Shown: piece by piece, positions 37,203 to 49,285 of the stretch
Numbering within the stretch: position 1 is the first letter of the stretch
How the letters are laid out: every line of letters starts with the position of its first letter
Source of the DNA: Conidiobolus incongruus B7586
Lineage: Eukaryota; Entomophthoromycota; Entomophthoromycetes; Entomophthorales; Conidiobolaceae
Direction: 5' to 3'
DNA: 64,000 nt
Assembly: GCA_000697335.1 (NCBI GenBank)
Contig: JNEM01013221.1
Location: forward strand, 35,282 to 99,281
The notes under the pieces: model-generated
Database searches by the model: none
The model's input: only the letters and a program-made list of their open reading frames with translations
What the model was told of the DNA's origin: nothing
Position numbers and translations under genes: made by a program

Positions 37203-39168
37203 TTAGTATTCATTTTTAACTTCTCTATTGGGTCTAAACAAAACTTCATTATAAAACAATATCCAATTAGCAATCATTCCAATGGAGCACACCACTGAAA
37301 TCATCATCAATGGCAAAAATCCGTAAGAGTTGCCAAAGATCCAGTTGTGGAGGAAAGACCAATAGAAGTATAGGAAGCTGAGTGTAAAGTAGAACATGAA
37401 TTCAATGCTTCGGAATAAGTAGAAAACGGAGCAAGATTGACCACTGTAGCCAATAATGCCCCAACAGAGTAAAAGTAATGATTGAATGACATTTTCTAAA
37501 ATCGAGTTTAATTAATTCAGTTAATAATAACTTTTAAATTGATTTACCTTGAGGATGGAAAATGAGGGGAAATAGTGAAAATGAACCAACGATAGATAAA
37601 AATAAGAAATATCTAATATATCTTGGAGATCTTAAGCATAAAATGCTAAATAATAAAATTTGATTTAGATCAATGAATATTAATAAGATTAGTTAATTAC
37701 CCCATAGGGAAGATCATTAACATGACAGCTTTTTCGTGAACATGCCAACCGAATAAATATGAACTATAGCCACATAATATGACAGAATCAATGAAGTTGG
37801 GCTTGCTAGGTTCTCTCCAAAGCTTGATGAGGCATGGCTAAATATAAAAAATGAGCTTATAATAATAATAATTAAATAGATAAGTAATTATTTACCAATT
37901 GGAAAATAACAGTTAAAATCAAAGTATGAACAGGTAAAATATTGGGTAATACGAAGAACTGGCTATCTCCAATAAGGCCTCTTGTTGCAGAAGACAAATT
38001 CATATCCTTCAAATGGGACATATAACTTGGGAAGAGACGTTTGCCTATAGCAATAAGAACACGGTCGAGGAAAGAATATAATGCCCAAAAGTTAGGTGCC
38101 CAATAAGCGTGGCAGAGTCCTCGCTTAAAAGGGAATAGTCTAGAGATTACTTGGGGGATTTGTCTATAGTAGATAAAGGGACCAAAAGAGATTAAGAACA
38201 CAAGAATCACTGAAGCACCCAATGTGAACAAACGTCTGAAACTTTTTATCCAGGTGAGGGAGCTATCCGATTCAAAGCAATAACCTCTGAATAAATAAAT
38301 GAAGTATGCTGGTGCAATGTATAAATAAATGTGCTTGAAATTGAGAAGTACAGCGAATAGAATACCAGAGAGTAAATTTTTACCCTAGAATATTGTTGGA
38401 GAATATTTATTAGGTAATTCGAAATATATAATTACCTCATAAGCTAAGATTAAAGACCACATCAGAATACCAAACATAAAGCCGTTATATTGAAAGTGCA
38501 TGTGATCCACAATAAATAAACTGGGATGTAAGAACAACAAATAGCACAATAATGAAGTACCACTGTACAAATTTAATTTTCTTAATCTAAATATTAAAGT
38601 TAATATTAAATAGTATTTATTAAATTGATTAAATTTACCTCATCAAAGCAGCAAACAAAACCCATTCAGTAAACATTACTGTTCCTCTTTGAAATAATAC
38701 AGTGTTAAAACTTGAATAATTTAAATTATTGACTTGTAACATTTTAGGATCAAAAAATTGAGCGAATAAAGACATTATATACTCAAACCAGGCGAAAAAT
38801 GGTGGATAATCTAAAGTCCATTCACTTGTATTCTATTTTATATATTTCAATACTGATCAAAATAAATAATTAATTTGAAATGATTTACCTCATAATACCA
38901 TTCCTTAATGGGTAAACTATAGGTTATAGCTAACCAATTTCTATGGACTTCGAAATCAGTACTCTTACTATTTTAATAAATTAGTTAAATTAAATATTTT
39001 TTGAATTCAAATTAATTACTATGCAGGTATTAATAAACCTTTTAAATAACCGCTTAAAATAATTAAGGTATAATCGATGGTTCTACTTTGTTTAGATTTA
39101 ATCTTACTATTATTATTTTCATTGTTATTTTCAACATTATTATTTAAATAATCTATTTTTTCTTCCAT
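37203..39168 (-). CDS. ALG8: Dolichyl-P-Glc glucosyltransferase Alg8
   Basis: Eight exons: 39168-39020, 38967-38889, 38832-38639, 38586-38436, 38384-37896, 37837-37701, 37645-37548 and 37495-37203, giving 529 residues with phase kept at every junction. Alg8 adds the second glucose to the lipid-linked oligosaccharide in the ER lumen during N-glycan precursor synthesis. The conserved lumenal loop reads [14 protein letters not shown], then [20 protein letters not shown] and NLNYSS. The last blocks favour Alg8 over its relative Alg6. [11 protein letters not shown] is the other hallmark of the ALG6/ALG8 family. Many hydrophobic helices follow. The N-terminus is short and asparagine-rich ([13 protein letters not shown]). 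Confidence 0.93.
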
Positions 39169-39326
39169 TATTTTTACTATTTTTCAAATTCTAATGAATT
39201 TCATAATCATATTTGCAATTAAAATAAATTTAAATCTAATTGAATGATTTTTTTTAAATTTATGGGTTATATAGGGGTTAATTTATTCCATTCATTAAAT
39301 GCTAAAAGTATAAATTCTATAAAATT

Positions 39327-39749
39327 CTAAACTTGATTCTGTACAACTTCACTATTATTTGGAGTATGTTGATGCTCAACTGTTAACTCTCTTCCCAAAT
39401 ACTTCAACTGAATTACACCTAAAGAGGTGAAAATAATACCAATCACTAGAAGAACTACCATACTGACGTATTGCCAAACATCCCAACCCAGAGTCAAAGC
39501 ACTGAAAAATATGTAGAATAGACCTCTTCCAATATATGTGTTGAAAAAGTTAATATGCTTGGTCACAGGTTCAGGAATGTGGAATTCAAGAGCCAAAATC
39601 ACACATCCCAGAAGAATTGCGTAAATAGCTACGATTGCATTGGGGAAAGTTATCCAAATGAACCTCAAACACCCATTGACAATTAGTAAAATTGCTGCAA
39701 TGACATTTAATATTACTGTAATGACTTTTGGTAAAGCATATTTAGCCAT
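39327..39749 (-). CDS. COPI-associated family membrane protein
   Basis: Single-exon frame of 140 residues from ATG 39749; an upstream in-frame TTG would add 26 residues that look like leader. Four hydrophobic segments cover most of the chain (VITVILNVIAAILLIVNG; AIVAIYAILLGCVILALEF; GLFYIFFSALTL; VSMVVLLVIGIIFTSLGVI). The motif ALEFHIPEPVTKHINFF followed by IGRGLFYIFFSALTL is the signature of the COPI-associated protein family, small tetraspan proteins of Golgi and ER vesicles. The C-terminal tail is soluble (TVEHQHTPNNSEVV). It lies 159 bases upstream of the ALG8 start, on the same strand. Family call is good; precise function is unknown. Confidence 0.75.
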   Translation of the reverse strand: MAKYALPKVITVILNVIAAILLIVNGCLRFIWITFPNAIVAIYAILLGCVILALEFHIPEPVTKHINFFNTYIGRGLFYIFFSALTLGWDVWQYVSMVVLLVIGIIFTSLGVIQLKYLGRELTVEHQHTPNNSEVVQNQV

Positions 39750-40261
39750 CGTTGATAATTTGATAATTTGATAATTAGATGAATGATATTGGAAGGTTTG
39801 GTTGCTGATGGATTTATTTATACTCAAAATATTTGAATATTTAAATATTTAATGAGCTACAGGATTGCGTTCAGGAGTTGGTGATGAGTTGGAAATAAAT
39901 TGATTCTCTCAGGGGTACTTAGTCGATGATATGGCAATATTGGAAGATTTGAAAATAAAATTGATGAATTGGTATTAATTTCGAATACTTTGAGAGATAG
40001 TCTTAATTGATCTTCCAAACTTATAAGCTTCAATAAGGATATTTGAAAATTTTAAGATGATAAGATGATGTCATTTTATATAATACAGTTTAAGTAATAA
40101 AAGAGAATTGTGGTGTTAATGGATAGTTTTTATTATACAGATGAAGATATTTGTAAATGATTGAAAAGTAGATTCTTTCAATTAATTATAAATGTTGCTA
40201 ATTACTTTTTTAAAATATGGTGTAAATATATTAAAATCTGTTTTTTCTTTCGAGTCTCAGA
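39750..40261. other. Intergenic spacer
   Basis: Between the COPI-associated gene start and the PQ-loop gene stop (same strand). It probably carries the promoter of the former. No distinct element was seen. Confidence 0.5.
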
Positions 40262-41941
40262 TTATAACTTAAGGTCCATGTGTGAAGTATTAAGTTGATT
40301 ATCTTTCTTAATTGTTGAGTGATAGGCTCCAGAGAGTAGGAGTTCAGCTTCATGAGGTTCTTCAACCCAAGTGACGACACGACTACTGGGATTGCTCTTC
40401 AAAGGACGATTCCTTAATCGATCCATCCTATTGTATTTGAAAAATTGATACATCATAATTGCATCGAATTGGAGAGTACCGCAGCTTCCTACCAAAAAGG
40501 GAATGGTCTCCATCCAGCTTTGGTAGGAGTGGGGAATGATCACAATAGAAATAGTATAGGTCAAATTGCCCATGAATGCAAAGAGAAACATATACATGGA
40601 TAATCCTTCAACAGATTTACGTTGATGATTTTTGATCAGCTGAGGAAGACGAGATGCGAGATACAGGAAAGCGCAAACCCATGAAATCACGCGACCGATC
40701 ACGTAGATAGTGTGTTCAGAAGGTGGGGCTAAGAAGAATCGCAACTTGAGGTGCATTGCAGTTAATCCAAAGCAAAATAGCACTAAAACTCCGATGCCAA
40801 TGTATTTAATAGATGTTAAAGCAATTTGATTGAATCCGAGAGAATTGTCCAAATTCAAAGAAGTTGAGGATTCATCATCGTATGAGGAAATAATGGAGCT
40901 GTTACTACTTGAAGGGTTACTAGAAACCAGTCCAACCAACTCTTCTTCAGAACATGCATCGGATGTAGGGGAATTAGGATAGATACTGTATTGGTTATCA
41001 TCGGGCTTTTTATAGTAAAAATACTGAATACATAATATTACATCAACAGATACAAAGTATGTAGCAAGATAGATCTAATGAATAGAATATATAATTAATT
41101 CATAATCCAATTATATTATGGTGATGAAATTACTTGAAAAGGAAGCTGATGTGTGAGTATGGCACCAATCATGTTAGTAAAATCACCTATTAAATTCTAA
41201 AGTTAGCAAATGTTAATATAATTATATAATATTCAGATTACCAAAGAGCCAAACTACCAAAAATGAAGGGGATAAAGAATCTACATTAGACGTCGTATAA
41301 TTTTGATAGATTTGACTAAAAAAGATTAATTAATTAATTATTGATAAATATTAATTAGGATAAAATAAAAGTCATAAGATATTTGATAGCAAAATAGTGA
41401 TTATTAATGAGTAATAATGTAGTAAGTAAGAGTTAATGATCATATGATCCATTTCATTTATCATTAGTATCGTGGGAAAATAAAATGTAAAATTGGAATA
41501 ATAATTGGAAAATAAAAGTGTGTGAGAGTAATCTAAGAAACTAGCGAATCAAACAAATCATTGAATTCAAATTATTATTAAGGGTCTTTTTGGGTCATTG
41601 TACAAATATTTGCTAATCTGATATTATAAAGAATTAATAGAAAAAATAACTTACGGTAATTGAGCATTTAACCAACAGGCAATCGATAAATAGCCTAATA
41701 GAATATTAATACATGATGTTTCGAATAGTGTTGTCAATAAATACCTAATATTATACTGAAGTGATTAGCCAAATCATAACTACACTCTCCAAATATCCAC
41801 TATAAAAACAGTTTTAATAAAACTGATTTTGGTTTGATAACAAAAGAATATAGTTGAAATATATTTTTTTGTTTTATTGAGTTGAATATTGAGACTTACA
41901 TATATCCAAGGGTTATAACCAACTTCACACGTAACAGTCAT
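40262..41941 (-). CDS. PQ-loop vacuolar amino-acid transporter (Ypq/Rtc2 family)
   Basis: Six exons: 41941-41900, 41799-41745, 41694-41655, 41315-41242, 41186-41134 and 41074-40262, giving 358 residues. The intron between exons 3 and 4 is 339 bases, several times the local norm. The protein has the seven-helix PQ-loop layout. The first loop is LGYLSIACWLNAQLPQIYQN, then VDSLSPSFL and TNMIGAILTHQLPFQIYLA. The second is YLASRLPQLIKNHQRKSVEG followed by MGNLTYTISI. The family exports cationic amino acids from vacuole or lysosome (Ypq1-3, PQLC2). A Ser-rich cytosolic loop (SSNPSSSNSSIISS) lies between the halves. Substrate here is inferred from the family. Confidence 0.9.
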
Positions 41942-44900
41942 TATTATATTAATATTGATCAATGATTAAAAATAAAATACAAGGTTTTTAAAAATAAAAT
42001 CTAATCTAAATGACTACCAAACAAAAATTCGAAGAAAATATTCTTCAAAGTGTTTAAAATAATTAAATTAAAGAGAAGGAAAAAAAAAGGTTTTAGAGAA
42101 TAGGTATGGGGAAGAGTGATATTTATACTATTCATATTCCTTATCTCTTACTTTGAGTTGGTAAATTTCCTAATTCAAATTAGTTGAGTTGGTATTTAAT
42201 AATCGTAAGAGTGTCACTTGAAATGGATTTCTAAATTCATCGGTTTTATTCGCAGTCTAAAAGCATTGGACCAATCAAATCGCTAGTTCTTTGAAAGCAA
42301 TAGGAAATAAGGAGGAAATTAGGCTGGAGATTGAATATTGTTAATCAGATTAGGAGGGTGGAAATAATAAGTGTAATAATGAGTAACTATTGAAAAAGTA
42401 GAGAAAATATGATTCAAATATTCAACGATTAGTATTCAATACTAAATCTAGTCATATAATAGCTATGATTAATTTGAAATTTTGTTACTATGAAATTTAA
42501 ATTTCAACTATTTATAAATATTTGATATTCATATGTTCATGAAGTCTTTCTATTTTTCTATTATATCCAACTCGTATTAATTATCATATTCTAAATTCTT
42601 ATTGTCATACTATACTAAATTCTAAAATTAAATATGACTAGAGCCTCGAAGAAATATGTGAAGCTGCCCTAATATGGAAGAAAAAAACTTATGATCAAGA
42701 GTATGGTTTAATTAAAATGTAATGATTGGCGCTTCAAATCTAATTAATATTGGATTATGATAATTTGATTGGTTCACGATAACAAGAATGAGGTGATAAT
42801 AATATAATTACTAAATTGAGATTGACTGAAAATTTTTAAGAGGAATCGAATAATTAATGCTTGAATTTTATTAAAAATGTTATTTTAAAAAGAATATATT
42901 ACTACGTCATCTTCTAACTATCTAATAAAATATATCTTTTCACTTTGATAATTTTGATCATATTAATATAGCAAAATGGGATTTAAAATTAATAATCAAT
43001 CAGCTTCTTCCGATGAAAAAAAAGCCTTGTATCAACGATTTAATTGGTTAATAAATATATAACAAATGATCAAGAATAGTATAGAATTTAAATGAAATAA
43101 AGATTGATTATTCGAGTAATAAACGATTATTTCAGGTTAGGTTCTTAATAATTAATTATTAAATAAATAGATTAATTATTTCAAGATAATTAAAAATATA
43201 ACTTTGATTAATATTTAATGAAATTTCATAATTTTAATGTATGATGATTTGAATAATATGTATTAATATTCATATTGAACTTTTTAGTAATATTTAGAAT
43301 ATGAATAATGTATTAAACCTAAATACTTAAGTATATAAACTGTATTATGTATTGAATTTACAACGTATATTTAATAACATTAATTATTTGTAACGTATTA
43401 AAAGTTTGTTAATTATTTTTAATGATAACTAAAATTAACTTTATCAAAATATAATTTATCAAGTATCGATTTGATAAATATAATACTATGATAAATATTA
43501 TTTATTAATTGGGATATAATGGGGTTGATTACAATATATTTAAGATAATTGAATACTCGTTGATATAATTCCATAGCTGTTAATTCTTTAAAAGTTAGTT
43601 TAAGTATTATATAATGCAGTCACCATAATAATCAATTTTCACATTTAAAAACAATCACTCTTGAATCAGCAATATATTGATTATTGAAATTTAATTGAAA
43701 TATTATTGATTTTTAAAAGGTGTGTATTTTACTATATTTATATATCAAACAAAACTATTTCTTTATTTTTTTTAAATTTAATTATTTTCAAGTTTTTATT
43801 AAAAATTTTAATAAATTTAGGATTTTTATTTTAATTGTCACAATTTTGAATTAGTTTCAGATAATTATTTTGAAACTAATAAATAATGAATTTTTTATAT
43901 TATTACTACTATTTATTATATTAAGTATTTATTTATATTTTTATTGATATCAATAATATTATTTACAAATAGAATTAAAGTAATAAATTTGATCAAATTA
44001 ATTAAAGTGTGATTTTTATACTATAATACATGATTATTAAAATATTTTCAGACTCAACAATTGAGTTATAAATTGATATTTATATAGTATACTGATTTTT
44101 TATTATTTGCGAAGATATATTTGGTATTATTTGGATATATTTTATGAAATTTTATAAATATACTATGTGATGGTAGAGTTTGATATTTTATTATACCGCG
44201 TATTTTAAAAGATATTTTGATATTGAATGCTGAATATTGATTCATTCGGCGCTTTGATCATATATAATTATATTAATTTAACTATTAAAATATTAGCTAA
44301 ACATTCTAGTATATTATTTAATATTATCAATAACTTACCTAATATCAAGGCCTTTTATGAATAAATGCTTTAATTGAGTGCTAGTAATCTAAAATTAAGT
44401 TATAATAAGTTATTACAATTGATACATTATATAAATACTATATCGTATAATTTTCTAAATAATAGAGAAAATATTTCAATAAAATCATAGAATTGAATGA
44501 TTTGTGATTTGATCTTTTAATTGATATTCTATAGCTATTATTTTATAATTCACCTTAATATTATATTTTACCAATATATAATAATTTAAATCTGCAAATT
44601 TTAATACAATAAATCGCAAATTCCAATGAAAGTACTATTAAATTAATTTAATATCTAATATACATATATAAAATTAATTGGATTATTAGATATGATAATT
44701 TTTATCCATTATATACACAGAAATATAATATACAAGCTTGATAGTGTATATTCACTATTATATAACTGTTAAAAATCTTAAATAATATTAAAACTAAAAA
44801 AATAAAGTTATTATTTTTTACATTGAAATTAGAGCAATAATGACATATATATATTATCAATTAAATAATAGATTCATAGTTAAATAATGAAGTAATGGTT

Positions 44901-46739
44901 AATAATAGGACTTTCTTATTGACAAAATAATAAGGTTCATTTTCAACAATTTAATTATCAATGAATTGAAATATACTTTTACATTTATATCAAACTGTAT
45001 TAATATTATAGCAGATAGAAGTTATATTTTATAATCATTAAAACCTTGATATTGTGAGTTTAACCATAAGTTATATTTTTTAATATCTGTATTATGAAAA
45101 ATTGAATTTTAGGGCAAATTATTAATTTTTAATCAAAATATTAATTATATATATATATATGAAATTTAAATGTATATTATAATTTTTTATAGTAAATATT
45201 ATATTGAAGTGATTTAAATTTTGATTCAAGGAATAACATTGTATCAAATTATGATAGTAATGTTGGGACTTGATATTAACTATTTAATTATTTAACATTT
45301 CTGGTTTTGGAAATAAAGTACATATCTATAATAATATTTCAAAAACTTTATATTAGGTAAAGTTGATGCTTCTTAATTGTCGTACGGATGGTAATATTAA
45401 TTTCAATATTAGCATATATAAGAATTTTAACATTGTTTAAAATGATGTTTCAAATAATCAAGTTTAATCATTTGGACATTGAGCGCATTTGATCAACTTT
45501 TATTAGAATTTATTCTTGTGTTAACAATAAAAATGAGTAAAGCGTAAATTTAATAATAAAAAAATCCAAGTTAAATATTAATAAAATTATTTAGATAAGC
45601 ATCAATTTAAAATGATGGTAATTTAAATAATTTGTTAAATGTTCTATTGAGATTTTGAATTAATTAAAATGCTGAACTAATATCAATCAAATATATATAT
45701 TTTGCTATATTCATAATTATTTCAATAGTTTCCAATATATTATTCATATCGTTACTCGGATAGCTAAAGTTTTTTTTCGAAAAATACTAAACGAACTAAG
45801 GATAGTTCTTGTTTAATAATGCAATCATAAAAACTTTACTTCACGAACTTTGATAAGCTTCTTATTCTTTAATATATTAAACTTGACTTAACATTTATTA
45901 TTTTAACAGTTGAATATACTTTTAAACAAAGTTTATTAATAGATAGTACTATATCAAAGTCCTTGGTATTGTATTAAGATCCTAAGTTTAATCATATTTA
46001 TTTTTTACACTCTTTCATAATTACATTAACATGAATCATATAATTTAATTTGAAAATATTAGAGAATAATATATTATTATGGTTATATTTTTATATATTT
46101 AACATATAGCAACGATAATATATGTTGATGGTATGTATTTAGAATAAATTTAATCATATATCATATACTTTAAATAGAAGAGCTTTTGCAATATGATTTA
46201 AATATTTTAAAAATTAAAAAATATACAAAGAACCATTAAAACGATCTTAATAATCATATTGAAAATAAAAATATTCAATGATTGGGATTCATAATATTAT
46301 AATATAATATTAATATAAATAAGAACATCAACCATTATTATAATATATTAGACTCAGTTTTGAAATTAAGCAGTCCTTGTATCAATTCAAAACAAAAGTC
46401 AAAGCAACACAAAATACTGCGAATAATAAAAACTCATGATTTAGCGAAATTTCAAGCTTTTGAGAGATTTTATATTGAAAATAATGGATATTAGCATACT
46501 TAAACTGGTCAAGGAATATATAACTAGTCTTATATTTAAATTATTGATAGTTTTCTTTTATCTGTTCAAAATTCAGTGGAATTAATGTAAAACTAACTTT
46601 AAAAGGAAGTTAAAATTTTTCAAATTAATATTAATTAAGTGTGTAATCTAATTATTATTTTTTAAAATATAATATTTTAAATAATTGTACTATTAAAACT
46701 TAATAAACTTTTAAGAAATATTATGTTATTTCATTTTGA

Positions 46740-47640
46740 TCAAGTATATAAATCATCTAAGTCATGCAGAATAATTAATCAAGTATATGGTGAAAGGATT
46801 GGTATTCCCAGAAATTATCAAAAATAATTTGTGTGTTTTTAAAATAATGATTATTATACTGAAAATAAACCACATACAGGTAGAAAAATACAAGTATTTA
46901 ATAAAAAAATATTAAATAATATAAAAACTTATATTAATTATTATTAAGAAGAATTCTCAAAGTATCAAATATAAGTCTTAATTAATTATTCAAATAATTA
47001 AAAAAATTAATAATTTAAAAAAAATATTAAATTAAATACTTATTAAATAAATAATATCTATTAAGTTAGAAAAGTTAACATATATTCTTCATTTATAAAA
47101 TTTATAAAAAGATTTAAATATTTGAAAAATTATTATTAATATTAAAACATATATAATATTTAATATTATATTTTATAAATATTATTAAATAACTAAAAGA
47201 ACAATAGTTAAAAATAAGATAAAAACATAAATATATGGAAAAAATAATATTAATTTAATAATAAAATTAGTGAGGATTTATATATATATATATATATATA
47301 AATTTAAACAAGAATAATATATATAAATAAAGAATATTATTTTAAAAAAATTTAAAAATTATATAAAATATTAAGAAAACAAAGACTAGAATACTATTTA
47401 ATTAATAACCCAAATAATATATAAATTCTCATATTAGTATATTATTATTATTATTATAATTAAAAACCTCATATAACAATTGAAACCTTATATATTTTAG
47501 ATTTTAATCTATTTGAATTATTATTATATATAATATTTATTTTTAATCTTGTATTTAATAATTTTTATTATTTCAATATTTTAAAAAATTTTTGGAAAAC
47601 TTTATTTTTAAAAAAACCTTAATATATTAAAGTTAAATTC
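46740..47640 (+). mobile_element. Possible heavily decayed Tc1-type DNA transposon
   Basis: Plus-strand translation of 46790-46930 gives a helix-turn-helix-like segment: RIINQVYGERIGIPRNYQK, then NKPHTGRKIQVFNKKI and NIKTYINYY. It resembles the N-terminal domain of Tc1-family transposases, where a GRP(R/K) motif links two helix-turn-helix units. The following ~700 bases keep loosely similar K/N/I-rich text with very many stops, and I found no catalytic block with confidence. AT drift makes this call uncertain. Ends and terminal repeats were not found. Confidence 0.3.
47279..47300. repeat. (AT)n microsatellite
   Basis: About eleven AT units inside the putative transposon relic. Confidence 0.85.
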
Positions 47641-47954
47641 TTAAAATTTATTAAAATAATAGAAGAAGACTTATATGAAAAGAGGATATATAGTTAAATC
47701 AAAAGATGAGAATTTATCTAAAAATGTAAAAATTGTTATATATCTAAATATTAAATAATTATCATATTTGAATTAAAAATAAAAATTTGATCAAAATAAA
47801 AATAATAACTTATATTGATATTATTATATTTTGAAATTTTATAAATATAAAATAAAAATTACCTTAATAATTATAGATAACAATATATTATTATGGTTAT
47901 CATAATTAAATCATTATCTATCTTATATTAGCATTATAAATTTATAAACAATTT

Positions 47955-48130
47955 ACTAAGTTTGGTGGGGTTCATATTATAAGTTCACCACCAAATTTTA
48001 GTTGGATATAATATCAGCCAACTCCTTCTCTAATACTCCTACTAGGGGGGAGGTATTGGTAAGTACTGGCAACTTTTCAGTAATCTCACTACCCAGTTAT
48101 CTAATTACCTTAGATTACCAAAGTGGTCAA
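47955..48130. ncRNA. Candidate structured RNA or element end: three consecutive hairpins
   Basis: Three stem-loops lie head to tail in a GC-richer patch. They are TTTGGTGG 47961-47968 with CCACCAAA 47988-47995; AGTTGG 48000-48005 with CCAACT 48018-48023; and AATACTCC 48032-48039 with GGAGGTATT 48049-48057 (one bulge). A short direct repeat ATTACC-TTAG-ATTACC follows near 48104-48120. No known snRNA, snoRNA or tRNA pattern was recognised on either strand. Could be an RNA gene or the end of a transposable element. Confidence 0.25.
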
Positions 48131-48273
48131 ATTAAAAAGCAATTCTTAAAAGATTTTTAAACTGCTTATATAATATAAATAAATAAAATTTACTTATATT
48201 TAATGACTTTATGATTATATTTTAGAAGTCAAAGTATAATTTGATAAACTTTCAGATTCAAAGATCACATATC

Positions 48274-48459
48274 ATGATACTGTGTATAATTGCTTGGCAT
48301 GGTATCATAATATTTGCAAAAAGTGATCACGTTGACTCACTGCAATTGGCCATTTTGGATCATTATTTCCTTATTTGGATGCAAACAAAATTAGGAAAAC
48401 AATCAATAATGATTTTGCCGATTATTTTTTTTTCCCATTTAGAGTTTTTTGAGAGGTAA
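48274..48459 (+). other. Weak open frame, possible exon or gene remnant
   Basis: From ATG 48274 the frame stays open for 62 codons and runs into a GAGAG-GTAAGC that would make a good splice donor; the sequence before it ends CTTTCAG like an acceptor. The translation is hydrophobic (MILCIIAWHGIIIFAKSDHV) and has no recognised domain, and I could not find a convincing next exon. Base composition is GC-richer than the surrounding desert. An inverted repeat ATGATAC...GTATCAT lies across its start. Confidence 0.2.
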
Positions 48460-48853
48460 GCTATTTTGATAGATTTCAATACTTTTAATTTATGTTAAAA
48501 GTATAAATTTTTTTACTATACAATGATAGTGATTTTTTTAAACATTATATTACGAATAATTTTATTAAGATAGTCTTTCTTTCAAACTATGAGTAATGTA
48601 TTTTATATTGACAGTGGTAATTTTTACCTCTAATGATATATATGGTTCAAATTTGGATAAATTGATACAATTCTCAATTTATTTGTGATGATTTGCAGTT
48701 ACTCTATTGATGAACTAGCATTGGTTGATATTGGCGCAGTTTGAATATGGAAATCAATTGCAAATTAGATATCATCATTAAATTGGGGGTATAAATATAT
48801 ATATTAGTCCAAGTGAATTAATATCATTTTCATCATTTGAATGTGAAAGTATC

Positions 48854-49285
48854 ATGGGCAATAACCAATCTTTACCCGACCTGCCTCCCACCTACGAGGA
48901 GTTCCAATCCAAGTATCAATCTCAACAATATCCCTCAGTTCCATCGTGTAGCAGTTCGTTCAGTACTAACAATACACTTCGCAGCAACTCACATTGTACT
49001 AACGATACCTTACGCAGCAATTCATATTCCATCAATGAACCACTCCACAGTAACACATTGGAAGCCAAGTTATCCGACCTTCAAAATAAGCCAGATAGCT
49101 TAGGTCAATTGCTCAATTGCAGGAAGGAAGACTATGAGAATGTCAAGCAAATACTAGAGCTGGAAAAAGATATCACCAAAAGAAAGCATCAATTAGAAAA
49201 GTATGTCCTTAAAACCATGAAAAAAATTGAAAAAATGGAGAAGGAAAGGGATAAAAAACTAAAGAAAATTCAATTGAATCGATAA
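48854..49285 (+). CDS. Putative N-myristoylated PPxY protein with C-terminal coiled coil
   Basis: Single-exon frame of 143 residues. It starts MGNNQSLP, a good N-myristoylation signal (Gly2, small polar residue at position 6), suggesting membrane attachment. PPTYEEF at 11-17 carries a PPxY motif of the kind bound by WW domains of Nedd4/Rsp5 ubiquitin ligases. Residues 38-68 hold three degenerate copies of an N-N-T-L-R-S-N-S unit (NNTLRSNS, NDTLRSNS, NEPLHSN). The last ~55 residues are a lysine- and glutamate-rich coiled coil (ILELEKDITKRKHQLEKYVL). No family was recognised. It could be an adaptor that brings a ubiquitin ligase to membranes, but that is inference. The gene stands alone at the edge of the desert. 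Confidence 0.6.
   Translation: MGNNQSLPDLPPTYEEFQSKYQSQQYPSVPSCSSSFSTNNTLRSNSHCTNDTLRSNSYSINEPLHSNTLEAKLSDLQNKPDSLGQLLNCRKEDYENVKQILELEKDITKRKHQLEKYVLKTMKKIEKMEKERDKKLKKIQLNR

Larger units (their letters stand above)
41942..48853. other. Nearly 7-kb gene desert with a possible transposon relic and a hairpin-rich island
   Basis: The largest gap in the window. The first ~900 bases include the PQ-loop gene promoter. Further on the DNA is almost pure AT. Two things stand out: a possible dead Tc1-like element (46740-47640) and a GC-richer hairpin cluster (47955-48130), each given separately. An (AT)n run sits at 47279-47300. A frame at 48274-48459 is discussed separately. Otherwise nothing was recognised. 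Confidence 0.55.

Noticed and set aside
37203-39168. ALG6 as the identity of the glucosyltransferase
   Set aside because: The lumenal loop and NLNYSS block fit Alg8 better than Alg6, although both share the fold; a tree would settle it.
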